DNA from: Lingula anatina
Taxonomy: Eukaryota; Brachiopoda; Lingulata; Lingulida; Lingulidae
Assembly: GCF_001039355.2 (NCBI RefSeq)
Contig: NW_019775580.1
Coordinates: 849,735-913,734, forward strand
Reading direction: 5' to 3'
DNA length: 64,000 nt
How positions within the stretch are numbered: position 1 is the first letter of the stretch; every line of letters begins with the position of its first letter. The position numbers were made by a program, and so were the translations under genes. Positions 49,109 to 60,850 of this stretch are shown piece after piece. The notes beneath the pieces are model-generated. The model made no database searches. It had not been told where the DNA came from and saw only the letters and a list, made by a program, of their open reading frames with translations.

Positions 49109-49324
49109 CTAGAAAAGCACTCCGAGAGCACAGACCTCTGCCAAGGCAGCAATTATTGATTATTATTGATTGATTATTGATCTGGACCACCACCAAAAAA
49201 ATTGTCCTCCTTGGCCCACTTCTGACAGTTCCTGAAAATTTCATCAAAATCGGTCCATAACTTTTTGGGTTATGTTGATGACAGACAAACAGGGGTGAAA
49301 ACATAACCTCCTTGGCAGAGGTAA
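49109..49324. mobile_element. Pearl/Helitron-like element with one core repeat
   Basis: Same flanks as 33,410-33,961 (ACTAGAAAAGCACTCCGAGA ... CATAACCTCCTTGGCAGAGG) but only one copy of the 125-bp core. Confidence 0.7.
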
Positions 49325-49370
49325 ATATAATTCCAATGAAGCTGCTATTCAAACTTTTAATCTTTGAGTT

Positions 49371-49371
<1 letters not shown>

Positions 49372-49436
<65 letters not shown>
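49372..49436. repeat. (AT)n microsatellite
   Basis: About 32 AT units, perfect. It generates the artificial isoleucine-tyrosine open frames on both strands. Confidence 0.97.
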
Positions 49437-49443
<7 letters not shown>

Positions 49444-51737
49444 TTATTTGCAGTATTAAACAAAATTTACTTGCATAATTATCACTGCTTCCTTATTATT
49501 AATGTAGCAGAGATCTTAATCTTTGGGAGTTTACAGGGAAATATCAACAAGTGTGCTTTATGTAATCTCATTTAATGGCCTATCAATTAGGCAAATGACT
49601 AAACTCTGAACTCAGCTAAGTGATACCCAAGGGAAATTTTCAGACTGATCCTCTCAAAGGTCTTTCAGGCCCTTAAGTCACATCTTAAGAAAAGCACAAA
49701 ACAATAATGCACAAAATAGGAGACTACCAATACTGATGCAATAATACATTATGTATAACTGCACAGTTGACATCAAATTTTAATTATGCACAACAGGTAA
49801 CACCGACAAAAGTAAAAGCATAAGGCTTCAGGCCCATCAGAGTTCAAGTTTATACTTAGAAAGTGCCAGAAAAATGAAAATTTCACACAAAATTGCATAA
49901 ATTCAATAATAAATGATAACCCAATTGACCTGGCTTTCTAATTTGAACTGCATGCCAATCCTAAAAATCATACTTGTAAGTTAAAAATAATAATAAGTAA
50001 CACAGTTTTTTTTTCATAATGTTTGCAGTAGCAGTGCAAAAAGATTTTTGTCAATTTTGATATAACATTACATAATAAATTAATAATAAATAAATAGAAT
50101 AATTATCACCAATTTTTGATTATTGACTATAAATAGCATGGACATGTAGAAAATTTGATTACCATTTGGCTTCATGTCCATGGGAGCTCCCACAGTGAAT
50201 ATGCCAAAAAGATAATAATGAATATTTCACTAAAACGTATAACTTCCAGAAAAAGAAGCCAATTAGACTGCTTTTCCAACTCAGGCTGCATTTTAGTCCT
50301 GTGTTTCTTTTTTGAAAGTTTGACAGTCTAAGTAACACGGTTTTCCCATAATGGTCATCATGGCAGCAGCACCAAAAATTGTGTTTTCTTCTATTTTGAT
50401 GCAACATTACATAATATTTAACAGCATAATGACCATCAATTTTAAATAATAAAATATATGTATCATGGATTTTCAGAAAATGTGATTAGCATGGGTCTTC
50501 AAGCCCTTGGAGGTCCTAAGTCACACCTTGAAAATGCCAATATGTGAAAAATTAAATTTTCACAAAAAAATGTTTAATTGCCAGAAAAATTTACCAAACA
50601 GACTGCATTGCCTACTGAAGCTGTATTTTAGTCCCATGTTACTTTCCTGTAAGTTTGAGAACAGTAAGTGACATGATTTTCCTTAAATGGTCATCATGGG
50701 AGCAGGGCCCAAAAAAGGGGTTTCTTCAAATTTTGATGCAATATTACATAATTTTTAACAGCATATGACCATCAATTTTTAATAATAAAATATTAGTATC
50801 ATGGATATTAAGAAAATGTGACTAGCAAAGGTCTTCAGGCCCAGGGAACTTCAAAGTCACATCTTGAAAATGCCAAAATGTAAACAAGACAGCACTTTTC
50901 TGAAATGGGTTTATTTACATTTTTAACATAAAACAAAATAAACAGTTTACTGCCATTTTTATATGACCAACTAAGAAAATTGATGAGATGGGGAAAATAT
51001 CAATAGAACAATGTTAAATGTCCAATTTCCTCCATTCTGAGATTCTGAACATAGTGGATGATTGAATCTGACAAACTGCAATGATATGTGTTTATTTACA
51101 TTTTTGACACTTTATTACACAATACACAATGACAAGTTTACCATCATTTTTACATAATCAACTAACAATGTTGTAAAGATGCAGAAAATTTCAAACAAAC
51201 ACTTTTACGTGTCTTATTAGTTCAATAATGAGACTATTAACATGCCTAAGAATTGAATCTGAGGAAATGTGAAAAAAAAGCATAACTTCTAAAATAATGG
51301 CCTGATTATGCCGATTTTCAAACTCAACCTGCGTTTTAGTAAGATTGACCACTCCTGTGAGTACAATGACAATTGGCCCATCCGTTTTTCTTATATTGTG
51401 TTATCAGTGTTGCATATATGCTGAAAAAATGAAAAAACAGCATAACTTCCATAAAAAAGGCTCGATCATGCTGATTTTCGAACTTGACCTGCCTATTATG
51501 AATATTCATCAGTTCTGTAAGTTTCAACCAAAAAAGTAGAGTAGTTTTTCACTTAACGTGTTATCAGGGTTGCATATATGCTGGAAAAAAATGAAAAAAC
51601 AGCATAACTTCCATAAAAATGGCCTCATCACGCTGATTTTCGAACTTGACCTGCCTATTATGAATATTCATCAGATCTGTAAGTTTGAAGCAAAAGGTAA
51701 AACAGTTTTTCACTTATTGTGTTATCGGTGCTGCATA

Positions 51738-53346
51738 CAGGGTTGCTACTTAAAATGGAATATTATTTATCATTGTTATTTTTGAGTGCTGATTAAAATT
51801 GTTTTGGCTTGAGTCATTAAAAAAGTATGTCACTGAGTGATTATAACATCCAGTCTTCTGTTGTGAGATATTTTGTTCAATAATATTAAATCTGACATAA
51901 GATGCCATTCAAAAGAAAGGAACACCCCAAGAAAACCATATCAACAGTCTGATGTCAGTATAAACTTTAAGATTAGATATTAAAGAAAATGATAGCCTCC
52001 GGACAGTGATATGTTACACAGTCAAAGAACTCACTACAGTAAATCATGAAAAGTCAGTAATTTCGGGTATGACCTCCAGCAGCCGCTTGCAGCGCCCTCA
52101 TCCTACATGGCATACCCTGTGACATGTTTTTTAGGGTTTGGCTGGGGATATCATTCCACGCAGTGATATTTGCCTGTCGCAGTTCATCACTATTTACCGG
52201 TCGAGGACCATAGCTATTAATTCTGTGAGTTACTTCCGCCCACAGATTTTCAATTGGGTTAATATCTGGAGAGTTTGCAGGCCAGGGCAGTTGCTGAACC
52301 CATTGGTTTTGAAGAAAAACAGTGATTCTGCGGCCTTGATGTGGGGTTGCGCAGTCGTCTTGGTACGCAAAGTTGTTCCTGAAGATGACTCTTACCAATC
52401 GAATCATTGTATGCTGTAGAATGTTTCTGTAGGAATCCTGGATGATGTTGCCTCCTAGAAAAACCAACTGGTTCTGGGCACCGACATGAAATGCTCCCCA
52501 AACAGAGACGTTACCATCCCCTGCTTGCACCCTAGGCAGTACACAATCATCGTTTTATGCCCCTCGTACACGTCGGTGGACACGGATTCGACGATCAACC
52601 CTAAAAAATCCATATATGGCCTCATCACTGAAAACGACGTGATTCCAGTGTTTTGGCTGCAAACGCACGTGGTCCCCAGCCCATTGCAGACGTCGCTGTA
52701 TATGACCTGCTGTTAACAGTGGTTTCCCTACTGGCCTTTGTGCAAAATAACCGGCTTGCAGTAATCTCTTGTTCACGAGGGACCTTGAAACGGGCGTTTG
52801 AATGATATTCTGCCTCTCTTTTCTGAGGACACTGGTTGTCTTTGTACGACCAGCACGGCGTCCTTTAAGGAGAAGGCGATCCTGTCTTCTTGGTGTGATA
52901 CGCGGACACCCTGGTCGAGGTATTGGAGTAGGTGCCCCTGTTGCAGCAATTCTTTGGAGGACTTCACAAACGGTTCCTGATAAATGTTGAATTACCTGAC
53001 AATGGCTGTCCCTTTTCTGGCCATTTTCTCTCAGAGCAAGAATCCCATAGTAAGCTGCGTTGCTTAGCTGTCGAACCATATCTTCACTAATGTACCTGTC
53101 AAGTTTCAGAGCGTTTTTAAACAAGGGCAGAAATTGCCGAAAAGACCACCCCTCACATTTCTGACCACAGAACATGCAACTGCATGCATCAATTGTTTCG
53201 AGAGTTGTGTGGTAATTAGGTAACACCCCTGGCTACATATGGAGTGACACCTCAGCTTTGGATTAAAAGTAGTTAGAGAGAAATTAAATATTTTGTAGAA
53301 AAATTACTCGCCAAAAAATAATATTCCATATTAAGTGGTAACCCTG
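51738..53346 (-). mobile_element. Tc1-family transposon, 1,609 bp, with TIRs and TA duplication
   Basis: TIRs of about 31 bp with 3 mismatches: left CAGGGTTGCTACTTAAAATG, right (read back) CAGGGTTACCACTTAATATG, each continuing GAATATTATTT. TA flanks both ends (51,736-51,737; 53,347-53,348). The host repeat unit just upstream (51,410) keeps the empty site 'gttgcatatatgctgaa', which proves the boundaries. It contains the transposase described separately. Confidence 0.95.
52054..53226 (-). pseudogene. Tc1-like DD34E transposase with one in-frame stop
   Basis: A single frame of about 391 codons is interrupted only by TAA at 52,557-52,555. The N-terminal half has the helix-turn-helix region (LSNAAYYGILALRENGQKRD onwards) and a basic GRP-like linker (PRPGCPRITPRRQDRLLLK). 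The catalytic block VVFSDEAIYGFF carries the first Asp. After the stop come QDDCATPHQGRR (second Asp) and WPANSPDINPIENLWAEV (Glu), spaced as DD34E. QDDCA replaces the usual QDDNA. The terminal part ends in AAAGGHTRNY, as in the family. One stop and an otherwise intact frame suggest recent inactivation, or stop readthrough or an allelic difference. Confidence 0.93.
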
Positions 53347-54043
53347 TATATGCTGAAAAAAGTGAAAAAACAGCATAAATTCCCTAAAAGTGACCCGATC
53401 ATGCTGATTTTCGAACCTGACCTGCGTATTATGAATATTCATCAGTTCTGTAAGTTTCAAACCAAAAGAATAAACAATTTTCCACTTATCGTGTTATCGG
53501 TAAAAGTGCACGGCGACGACGGCGACGGCGACGACAGACGCAGATGATGGCTATATGTACAGACACATCTGTGTCTGTACATAAAAAGCATGTATGAGTG
53601 TAGTACATATTCGTACTCCATCACGTGATTGGTTGTTGGGACGATAGAAATGTGAGTACATATATTCGTATACTTGTATATCAAACTGTCAGATTTAACT
53701 ACAAATAGGATGCATATACTCATAACAATGATCGAGTAAGCATATATTAATACATTGCTAAGGTTCATGCCCAGTAGGCCTACCACATACCGGTTGTATA
53801 CCGGATATCGAGCGTATCTATAAACAAACATAGGAGCATCTACTTTCACAAGGCGTATAATATAGCAATACATAGGCCTCACCACAAATGATGTCTTGAT
53901 TATGCAATGAGTACATAGAAAGAAAAACATATTGAATATAGTTGTAGAGTTATCAGGTGAGAGGGTTTTCTATCAAGGCTTTGATACTATTATTTATTGA
54001 TAATTTGAGCTTTTTTGTCGGTTTGCAAGAAAGTAGAGTAGGC

Positions 54044-54528
54044 CTACAGGTCAATGTTGCGGAAAGTCTTGATATATGAGCGGGCATTATTCCAATTAGG
54101 TATCTCAGGTTTAGCTCTGCATATAGTTATAAATTTCTTAATGAGCAATACGACGATATGAAGACCCGGTAGCCTGTTATCAATGGCACCCAAAACTAAC
54201 ATTTCTATTTTTCTCTCAAGCCGTAACTCGTAATTTTGTTGAATACTCTGCAGCAGACATGTCCATATGTTCTTGACATAAACATATTCCCATAATAAAT
54301 GTTTTAATATTTCGGCCTCAATTTGACAGAAGGTGCACATCTGTGACTCACTCAACTTCATTTTTTTCCAACCGATAATTAGTAAAATAGATACCATGAT
54401 TGATCTTGAACTGTAATGTTTGTAAGCTCGCATCTTGAGTATACAAAAGGTGCAGTGTAAATCAGAGTCCACGTCTCTTCTCCGAGTAAGGCCCCGATTC
54501 TTGTTTCCCAGTACCCGTTAGCCCAATT

Positions 54529-54530
<2 letters not shown>
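54044..54530 (-). pseudogene. L1/Tx1-like LINE C-terminal fragment
   Basis: The minus-strand frame 54,472-54,044 has CTFCQIEAEILKHLLWEYVY and a following NIW, matching the 'C.FC...E.I.HLFW.C..V..FW' zinc region of L1/Tx1-type reverse transcriptases. A second frame (54,379-54,530) supplies the preceding TWTLIYTAPFVYSRCELTN, so a frameshift lies near 54,400. This group differs from the LINE type at 11 kb and 45 kb. Confidence 0.7.

Positions 54531-54532
<2 letters not shown>

Positions 54533-54570
<38 letters not shown>
54533..54570. repeat. Poly(T) tract (38 nt)
   Basis: On the minus strand this is a poly(A) located 5' of the LINE fragment, not at its 3' end. It may be the tail of another retrocopy or a slippage tract. 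Confidence 0.9.
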
Positions 54571-54572
<2 letters not shown>

Positions 54573-55117
54573 TTATCATTCAAAACCCCGTCCCCATACT
54601 CTTTTATGACCGAGCGCCAATCTCTTGGAATTGACTTTTTCAGCCCCAGATATTGAAGAAAGCTGAAGTTAGCGCTTTATTTTGGGTTTAATTCTTCTAA
54701 TGTGCAAAGTTCCCCCTCAGCGTTCACAATTTCAGAAATAAAGCTTTGCCAATTTTGATACACTGTTATATAATTAACATAATCACTCTAACCCTCTTAC
54801 ATTATGCGCTACAGGTAACAAGGACACTGGAATAGCTAGCAAGTGATTCAGTTCAACGGGACATAAAAGCCACTGAAAATGCTAATGTGTGAAAAATGAA
54901 GATTCAAATAATAATAATAATAAAATAAAATAAAAAAATAAATATAATGATAATTACCGTAAATGTAAACCGATCGTGCAGATTTTTAAAGCAACCTACT
55001 AAACAAACACAGTTAATTTAAAGTAAAACTAAATGCGGTTTGGAAGTTATGGGCGAACGAACCAAAATTCTGAAAAAAAAAAAAAAAACTAAATAAATGA
55101 AACAGAATAATTGCTTT

Positions 55118-55225
55118 CCCAGCAAACACGTCACGCATGGATCACGTGGTTAGCACATTGCTACCATATTATAACGTCATAGTCACGGATTAACCACGCA
55201 GTACCGACGGGACGTGTTTGCTGGG
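55118..55225. mobile_element. Tiny MITE, 108 bp, CCCAGCAAACACGTC ends
   Basis: CCCAGCAAACACGTC at the left and GACGTGTTTGCTGGG at the right are perfect 15-bp inverted repeats. The inner parts also pair in part (CACGTGGTTAGCAC, GATTAACCACGCAG). Flanked by TT on both sides. Elements with CCCAGCAAACA ends are widespread in marine invertebrate genomes. Confidence 0.85.
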
Positions 55226-57115
55226 TTAAATCAAGACCAATCATACCTATTTTCGAAAGAAACCTGCCCCTTTCCAAAAACAATGTCACTCAGTAAATTT
55301 AATGTAAAACAAAAATAATGATTGGCAGTTATGGGGCGAACGTCATGTGTCGGACAGCGACGGCGCGCCGGCGACAGAGCGAACAGACAGACCAATGAGA
55401 ATATATTCAAAAATATACCAAAAATGAGTACATCATCGCCGTCTGCTTTTATCAACGTCTTCTCAAGCACAATGGGATAAAATTAGTGGACACCGTCACA
55501 ATCATGTTGAGACAGAATCTAAAAGGCGAATACTGTAGACTGGGCACTGTTATAACCTTGTTATAACTGAAATTCTGTAAATAAATTTGTAAAAACTTTA
55601 ACAATTTACTTATAGAAATATTTCCAGGTTAAAGTTACAGTTACAATAATGTTTGATTCATTGTGTGTATTGTTTTGCCTTCTATTTGATGTTAACATTC
55701 TAAGCTTCTCGCCCGAGAGATCAGTTGGCTTAGGTGTCATTATATACAAACTTTCATAAACGCTGCCTCTTTCTTTCTATTTCACGACAAGATGCATTTA
55801 CTGCCCGTCTTTCCAACCCCCAAAAATGATTTTTTGTACCTGCCTAGGTGCTAATTTATTCTAATTTATAACATAAAAAACATGAAATTTTATTAGCCGC
55901 AGTTCCTGAAATTGTTTCAATAGTTGCCATCTTTAAAAAAGGGTCTTAGTGAATTATTGTATAGTTTATAAATAGATTTATAGAAAAAAATCTTTGATAT
56001 GTTGAAAAGATTGCACAACGTCCCCTTCTTATTTCTATTACTCAAAGTTTAAGGACATTAACAAACACTGTATAAATAACATGTCATCACAACCAATGCC
56101 TCATTAAGTCGTCGAGGGAGAGGAATAAAGAGTTCAAGAATAATAATTATGAAATAAAATAGACAAGACATTGATATAAAGGTTGACAGACGAATAAATT
56201 CCACACAAATATTACCGCCATTCCGTTAAGTTTTCAGCAATATAACAATCAGGAGCTTTCGATATGTTTGTGTGTGTGGGTGGGGGGGGGGGGCGAACTT
56301 TAACAAAAAATTTTAGCGGAGTCATTAAACTGCCTTGATTCTGATTTATTATTTTAAAAAATCAAATATGTTACATCAAAGACGTCTGTCTTTAAACCTT
56401 GAGTAGAATATTAAGTACCACCGCCATCACGTGGCGCGCCCAGCCCGTTTATGTGGTGGTTACAGCAATAAAACATTTCCGTAAAAATAATTCGAAACCA
56501 GAAATATATTTTGGCTTAACATGTATAAAGTCTAGATATGATCTGAGTCAACAAGAGAAGAAAAGAAAAAAATGGATACATTTATTGAGCAAATAAAACT
56601 ATGATATAGGCCTATTTATAAAACACGTGTTATTATAATTTAAAGTCATTCACAAATATATGTAACTTGTTTCAGTGTTATTGTTTTGGTTTCTTTCGAC
56701 GATGAATATGCCAGTGTTATAAAATTAATCACAATGAATTTTTTCATTGCAAAATTTTGCATTTTTCTTTTCAAAATAGGCCCTAAACTTATCACCATTT
56801 CATTAAAAAAAATGTCGACCACTCGCGAGCCGACATGTTGAATTCAATGTTTTCTCTTATTTCCATATTTCTTGGCCACGCTTGCAGTTGGATTCGTTGG
56901 AAATAAGTACATCCGGTAAAAAAGTTTCGAGCTAAATTCAAGATTACCTGTTATGTCACTCCTGAGAAATTATTTGAAAAATGAGCACATCAGCGCCGCC
57001 TGCCGTTTACCACCGTCTTCTCAAGCACAATGTGATAAAATTAGTGGACACCGTCACAATCATGTTGAGACAGAATCTAAGGCCGTTTTAGTAGACCTAC
57101 TGCTGTAAACAAACC
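55226..57115 (+). repeat. Large dispersed repeat, copies 2 and 3 (tandem)
   Basis: Block 'aagcacaatgggataaaatt...acaatcatgttgagacagaa' at 55,474-55,520 recurs at 57,025-57,071, giving a period of about 1.55 kb. The interval is colinear with 30,300-31,650 (markers 'cgcccgagagatcagttggc' at 55,707, 'tttcgacgatgaatatg' at 56,694). GTCGACCACTCGCGAGCCGAC at 56,815 sits just before the third copy starts. Confidence 0.75.
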
Positions 57116-57336
57116 TTTTCCGTCTATATATTGTAACGAACTAAAGCAATTTTTGTAAGGAGGTATTTCTAAATGTTTTTACTTTCACATGTTTCAGTGT
57201 TTTATTATTTTTTACAAAACTGGTGAGATCTGGTTTTTCCTTCACTTTAATATTAACATTCTGAGCAGATAAACTTTTATTAATTCTTCACCGACTTTGA
57301 GTTTTTCCTGTCTTTTGTGAAATGGGAGAATAGTCG

Positions 57337-57358
57337 TTTTTTTTTTTTTTTTTTTTAG
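57337..57358. repeat. Poly(T) tract
   Basis: About 20 T, followed by 'agggttgtagcagg'. It ends the repeat-rich zone; no retroelement was recognised next to it. Confidence 0.8.
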
Positions 57359-57439
57359 GGTTGTAGCAGGTTTATCATTAATAACCATATTTACAAGGTG
57401 ATAGCGGAGCAACCAGTTTGCACATGCTCAGAGGCTATG

Positions 57440-57600
57440 TTATATTTCGTACTCCCCAACAACGAGAGCAGCAGTCATTTGTAAACAACATGGTGGCAGT
57501 GAAGCCCGGCTGAAGATTATGGCGAGGTTTATTTATAAGATTACTTAGTAGCTAAGGAGAAAGACCATATAGTACCATTCTCTTGGTAAAGGTCAGTAGA
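57440..57600 (+). promoter_or_regulatory. Candidate promoter / 5' non-coding exon of the downstream gene
   Basis: The sequence changes here from repeats to a short, less AT-rich patch. AACATGGTGGCAGTG (57,508) and GATTATGGCGAGG (57,534) resemble the ATGGCGG-type elements common at 5' ends of animal housekeeping genes. The first visible coding exon (60,851) begins with a splice acceptor, so an upstream exon must exist; this is the best place I see, but no splice link is proven. Confidence 0.3.
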
Positions 57601-58332
57601 ACAAAATCTCTTCAATAACTTTTTTCATCCAATTTAGTTAAACTGCCCCCACATGTTCATTACTCCGAATAAGCAAACCCTATCCGCCAAATATACTGCA
57701 CCGAACTAACAAGATACAGCGAGAATCTTTAGCAAATTCCGTTTACATAACATTAGACTCGTTTTCTTGAGTTTTTTTGTTTTAAATAACGGTTGATTTA
57801 GCTCGAAGAGGTCATATATATTACTAATAGATCCACACATTTTCAAAGCACACTTCTTATTTCAGCAAATTAACTTGTCACACTTTTCATTCATATATAT
57901 ATGCAAACCATGCACATGTAGTAAAGAAGAACAAATATTGTATGAGGCTACCGTGAATTCCCTGTATGGCACATAAACTAGTTTCTTATACAGATTAAAC
58001 AAAGTCGATATGCCAAAAGAAAAACCAAGTCACTCAGTCAACCAAAAAATAGTTGAAAACTGCATCTTCTTCAAATTTCTGATCCAAAACTGGACCTATT
58101 TATCCATCCCTCCAGTTCCTAAAGGTGCATGTAATGACATTATTATATGTATGGTACATAACTGATGCACACGTAATATTAGCATTAATATTTTTAAATA
58201 GGTGGTAGAAGGGAATGAGGGCCATATGTGTATATATCACAGTGTTATACTATTTGAAAATGTATATATGGCATTTGGCCATGTTCATGGGCAAAGATTT
58301 GAAATCATATGTTACCAGTGTTAGAAATTAAG

Positions 58333-58446
58333 GCTGGACCGTCTGCCCGGGGCTGACAACTTTCAGAACAGGCTGAGAAGTTTTTCCACCCGGCAGACAT
58401 TCAGTCCAGCTACTTTTCAAGATGGCTGGACTTTCAGTCCAGCAAC
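58333..58446. repeat. Imperfect hairpin with GCTGGAC repeats
   Basis: GGCTGGACCGTCTGCCCGGG pairs with CCCGGCAGACattcaGTCCAGC (58,389-58,412), and 'ggctggactttcagtccagc' (58,424-58,443) is itself a small hairpin. It may be part of a decayed element or an RNA structure in a long first intron. Confidence 0.55.
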
Positions 58447-60850
58447 TAATTTTCCTAAGAAGCAAACACTGTATGTAAGTGTAAAAAATGTGTTGAATAA
58501 GCTGTGTCTTCAATCCAGTTCATTCCCCCAACATGGTAAATCATCCCCAGGAGACTGCTGTACCTGGTGTTACATGAAACTTCTGGCAAAGAGATCATTT
58601 ACTGCATCTTCATCTGCTACATCACCGCCATCCTCGTTTAAAAGACAGTCATGCTTTCACAAGGTAGAGAGCCCCTAAAATTAATACCTGGCAACCTGCT
58701 GCCATGTCTGTTGGAATCAGTTTTTTGTAAAAACTGCTTCCTAGCAAGTGTTCATGACTAGATCAGGCAATTAATATATTTTCTTTGCCAAATTTCTTGG
58801 TTGTTTTGTATCTAGGTATGTACATTTGTACTAGTATGACAGCATCATTAAATGTGTGTGTATAGATATTATTCCACATTAGACATGATTTGCAGTTTAT
58901 AATTCAAAAACTCTGCAACAAATTAACTTCAAGCTAATTTCAAGCTTATTTTTTCAAGCTTGGTGAGCACAAACACAAACACATAATTATAGCATTACTG
59001 ATTATATTTAAGTCTTCACCCCCCCCCCACCCCCCGCTAGATTGGCCAATGTATATATATGAAAATGCATAGAGCATTGGTGTAGTTCACAAATGAAATA
59101 TGTGTAGGTGCAGAATTGTTTGTAAATAATAACTTCTGCTGACTCATAACAATACATCATAATATTTAGGATAAGGAGTCTTATTGAATATATGATATAT
59201 AGTTTTTGTCCCTAAGGCCGTAACATTTAATATGTACAGGCAACAATTTACTACATTGTTAAAGTAATAAGGACAATTTATTAGTGGAGTTTTGTAATAT
59301 AAGTGGCCTTTTTGGTGAGTCTCGAACAACCAATATTCTTTGTTGCCTGTTTTTTATATGAGTGGGATTATGAATGTTTGTAGTAATCTGGGATTGAGGA
59401 GACAAAGTTTATGCTTCATATTTAAAGAATGGTGAAGAATAATAAATGTTATGTGAAGAACACATTCAGCAATTAGAAGTTGAGCATTAATATATTTTAT
59501 TTGCTTATGTCATATCCTTCTTTTAGATGCAAACAAATAAAATGACAACTATCTCTTACTAAATAATTTGTTTTAAGAATTAACCAGGGCTTGTTAACAG
59601 CAACTAAAATAAATTTACTTTAAAACTTTGATATATACATATAGCCACAGAGTAGAAATGCCCCTGCATTGTTTACTAAATTAACCCCATTTTACTGCAT
59701 CTTTAATTCTCATTGTTACTTCATAGATTTATAATGAATATTAATTACTTCTTAATAGATAGAATAGCTTTTCCATTATCACTGTTGAAAATGTGAAACT
59801 TCTCTGTATGATGCATATGAATATTAACAGTTCAACCACTGTAATCAAAACTTAAATAGATATAAATGTTCTTTTTCCTCCCTCACTCTCATAATCATTA
59901 TCTATGATTGTCTTATTTTTGTTTTATAGTTAATACCATTATAGCCATTAGAGTCACTACGACAACCATATAATATCCTAAACAAATAACTCTATTGTTA
60001 TACCCATTGGTCACTTTATAGCTGACCAGTTGCTATTGACTTTCCAAAGATGCCACACATTAACTTCATCTTTGTTTTCACTTGTATTTAGAATGGCTAT
60101 ACCCCTTCACAATAGAATGACGTTAGCTGCAGATTGATTTGACTTCATGTGTCAATACGCATGAGGGGAAGACCTTGACAACCGTTCAGTGAAGTTTATT
60201 GATAGCATTCAAACCTTTGGGAAAATATTGGCCTTGATATATACATCACAATAGGTTTTTGGTTACGCTCAAGTTGAGGCTTGTGTTATTCATGTTCCAG
60301 GGTTCTGTTAATTTTAAATTGATGTTATTATGGAGAAGTGATTTTTGGTATGGCTCCTATTGATTTATCCATGTTCTTGGCCTATAGATACACACATGTG
60401 CTCCTGACCTGCTTACTTAGACTTTACACAAGGCCCTGTGTCAGGATTACAAAGTTGTGAAAAAAGAGGCTAAGCACACAAAAGCAGCAAATACTTAAAC
60501 TAGGCAAAGGCCAGGTAAATGTTTGGTACGGTGTACAGTACAGTCTGTTATGCTGAATAACTGGAGTTGTTCAAAAATCAATTTTCAATTCTCTGTTGTT
60601 TTTCTTTTGACATCAAGTATGTTTATTTCCACCTTTGTTTACCCCTTTGAAAATGGTTGGAAAAAATCATAATGCAAAAGCTGAATGACAAAAATTGAAT
60701 TGAAACTTAGAAATGTATTGCTGTTGCCTGCAGAAGTCATTAGATACTGAGCATTCCTAACAGAGATATACCTACAGGGTTTTACTCTTAGCACATGCAC
60801 TTCAATAAGTAGACAGTTTTGCAAAACTTTATATCTTTGGTTTTTTGCAG

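Larger units (their letters stand above)
48528..53582. mobile_element. Composite hairpin-ended element with two tandem cores (contains a Tc1 insertion)
   Basis: The left edge carries GGCAGC-aaa-GCTGTC (48,532-48,546); the right edge carries a near-perfect 14-bp stem, TATGTACAGACACA-tc-TGTGTCTGTACATA (53,553-53,582), preceded by a GACGGCGACG run. Inside are about 3-4 units of a 335-bp repeat (about 49,600-50,890; marker 'ataatggtcatcatgg' near 50,348 and 50,684) and about four units of a 165-bp repeat ('tgttatcagtgttgcatata' ... 'attatgaatattcatcag', 51,300-53,480). A short relative with the same edges is at 5160-5580. Helitron/Helentron-like identity is inferred. Confidence 0.55.

Noticed and set aside
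49086-49575. Isoleucine-tyrosine repeat proteins on both strands
   Set aside because: Produced by the (AT)n microsatellite.
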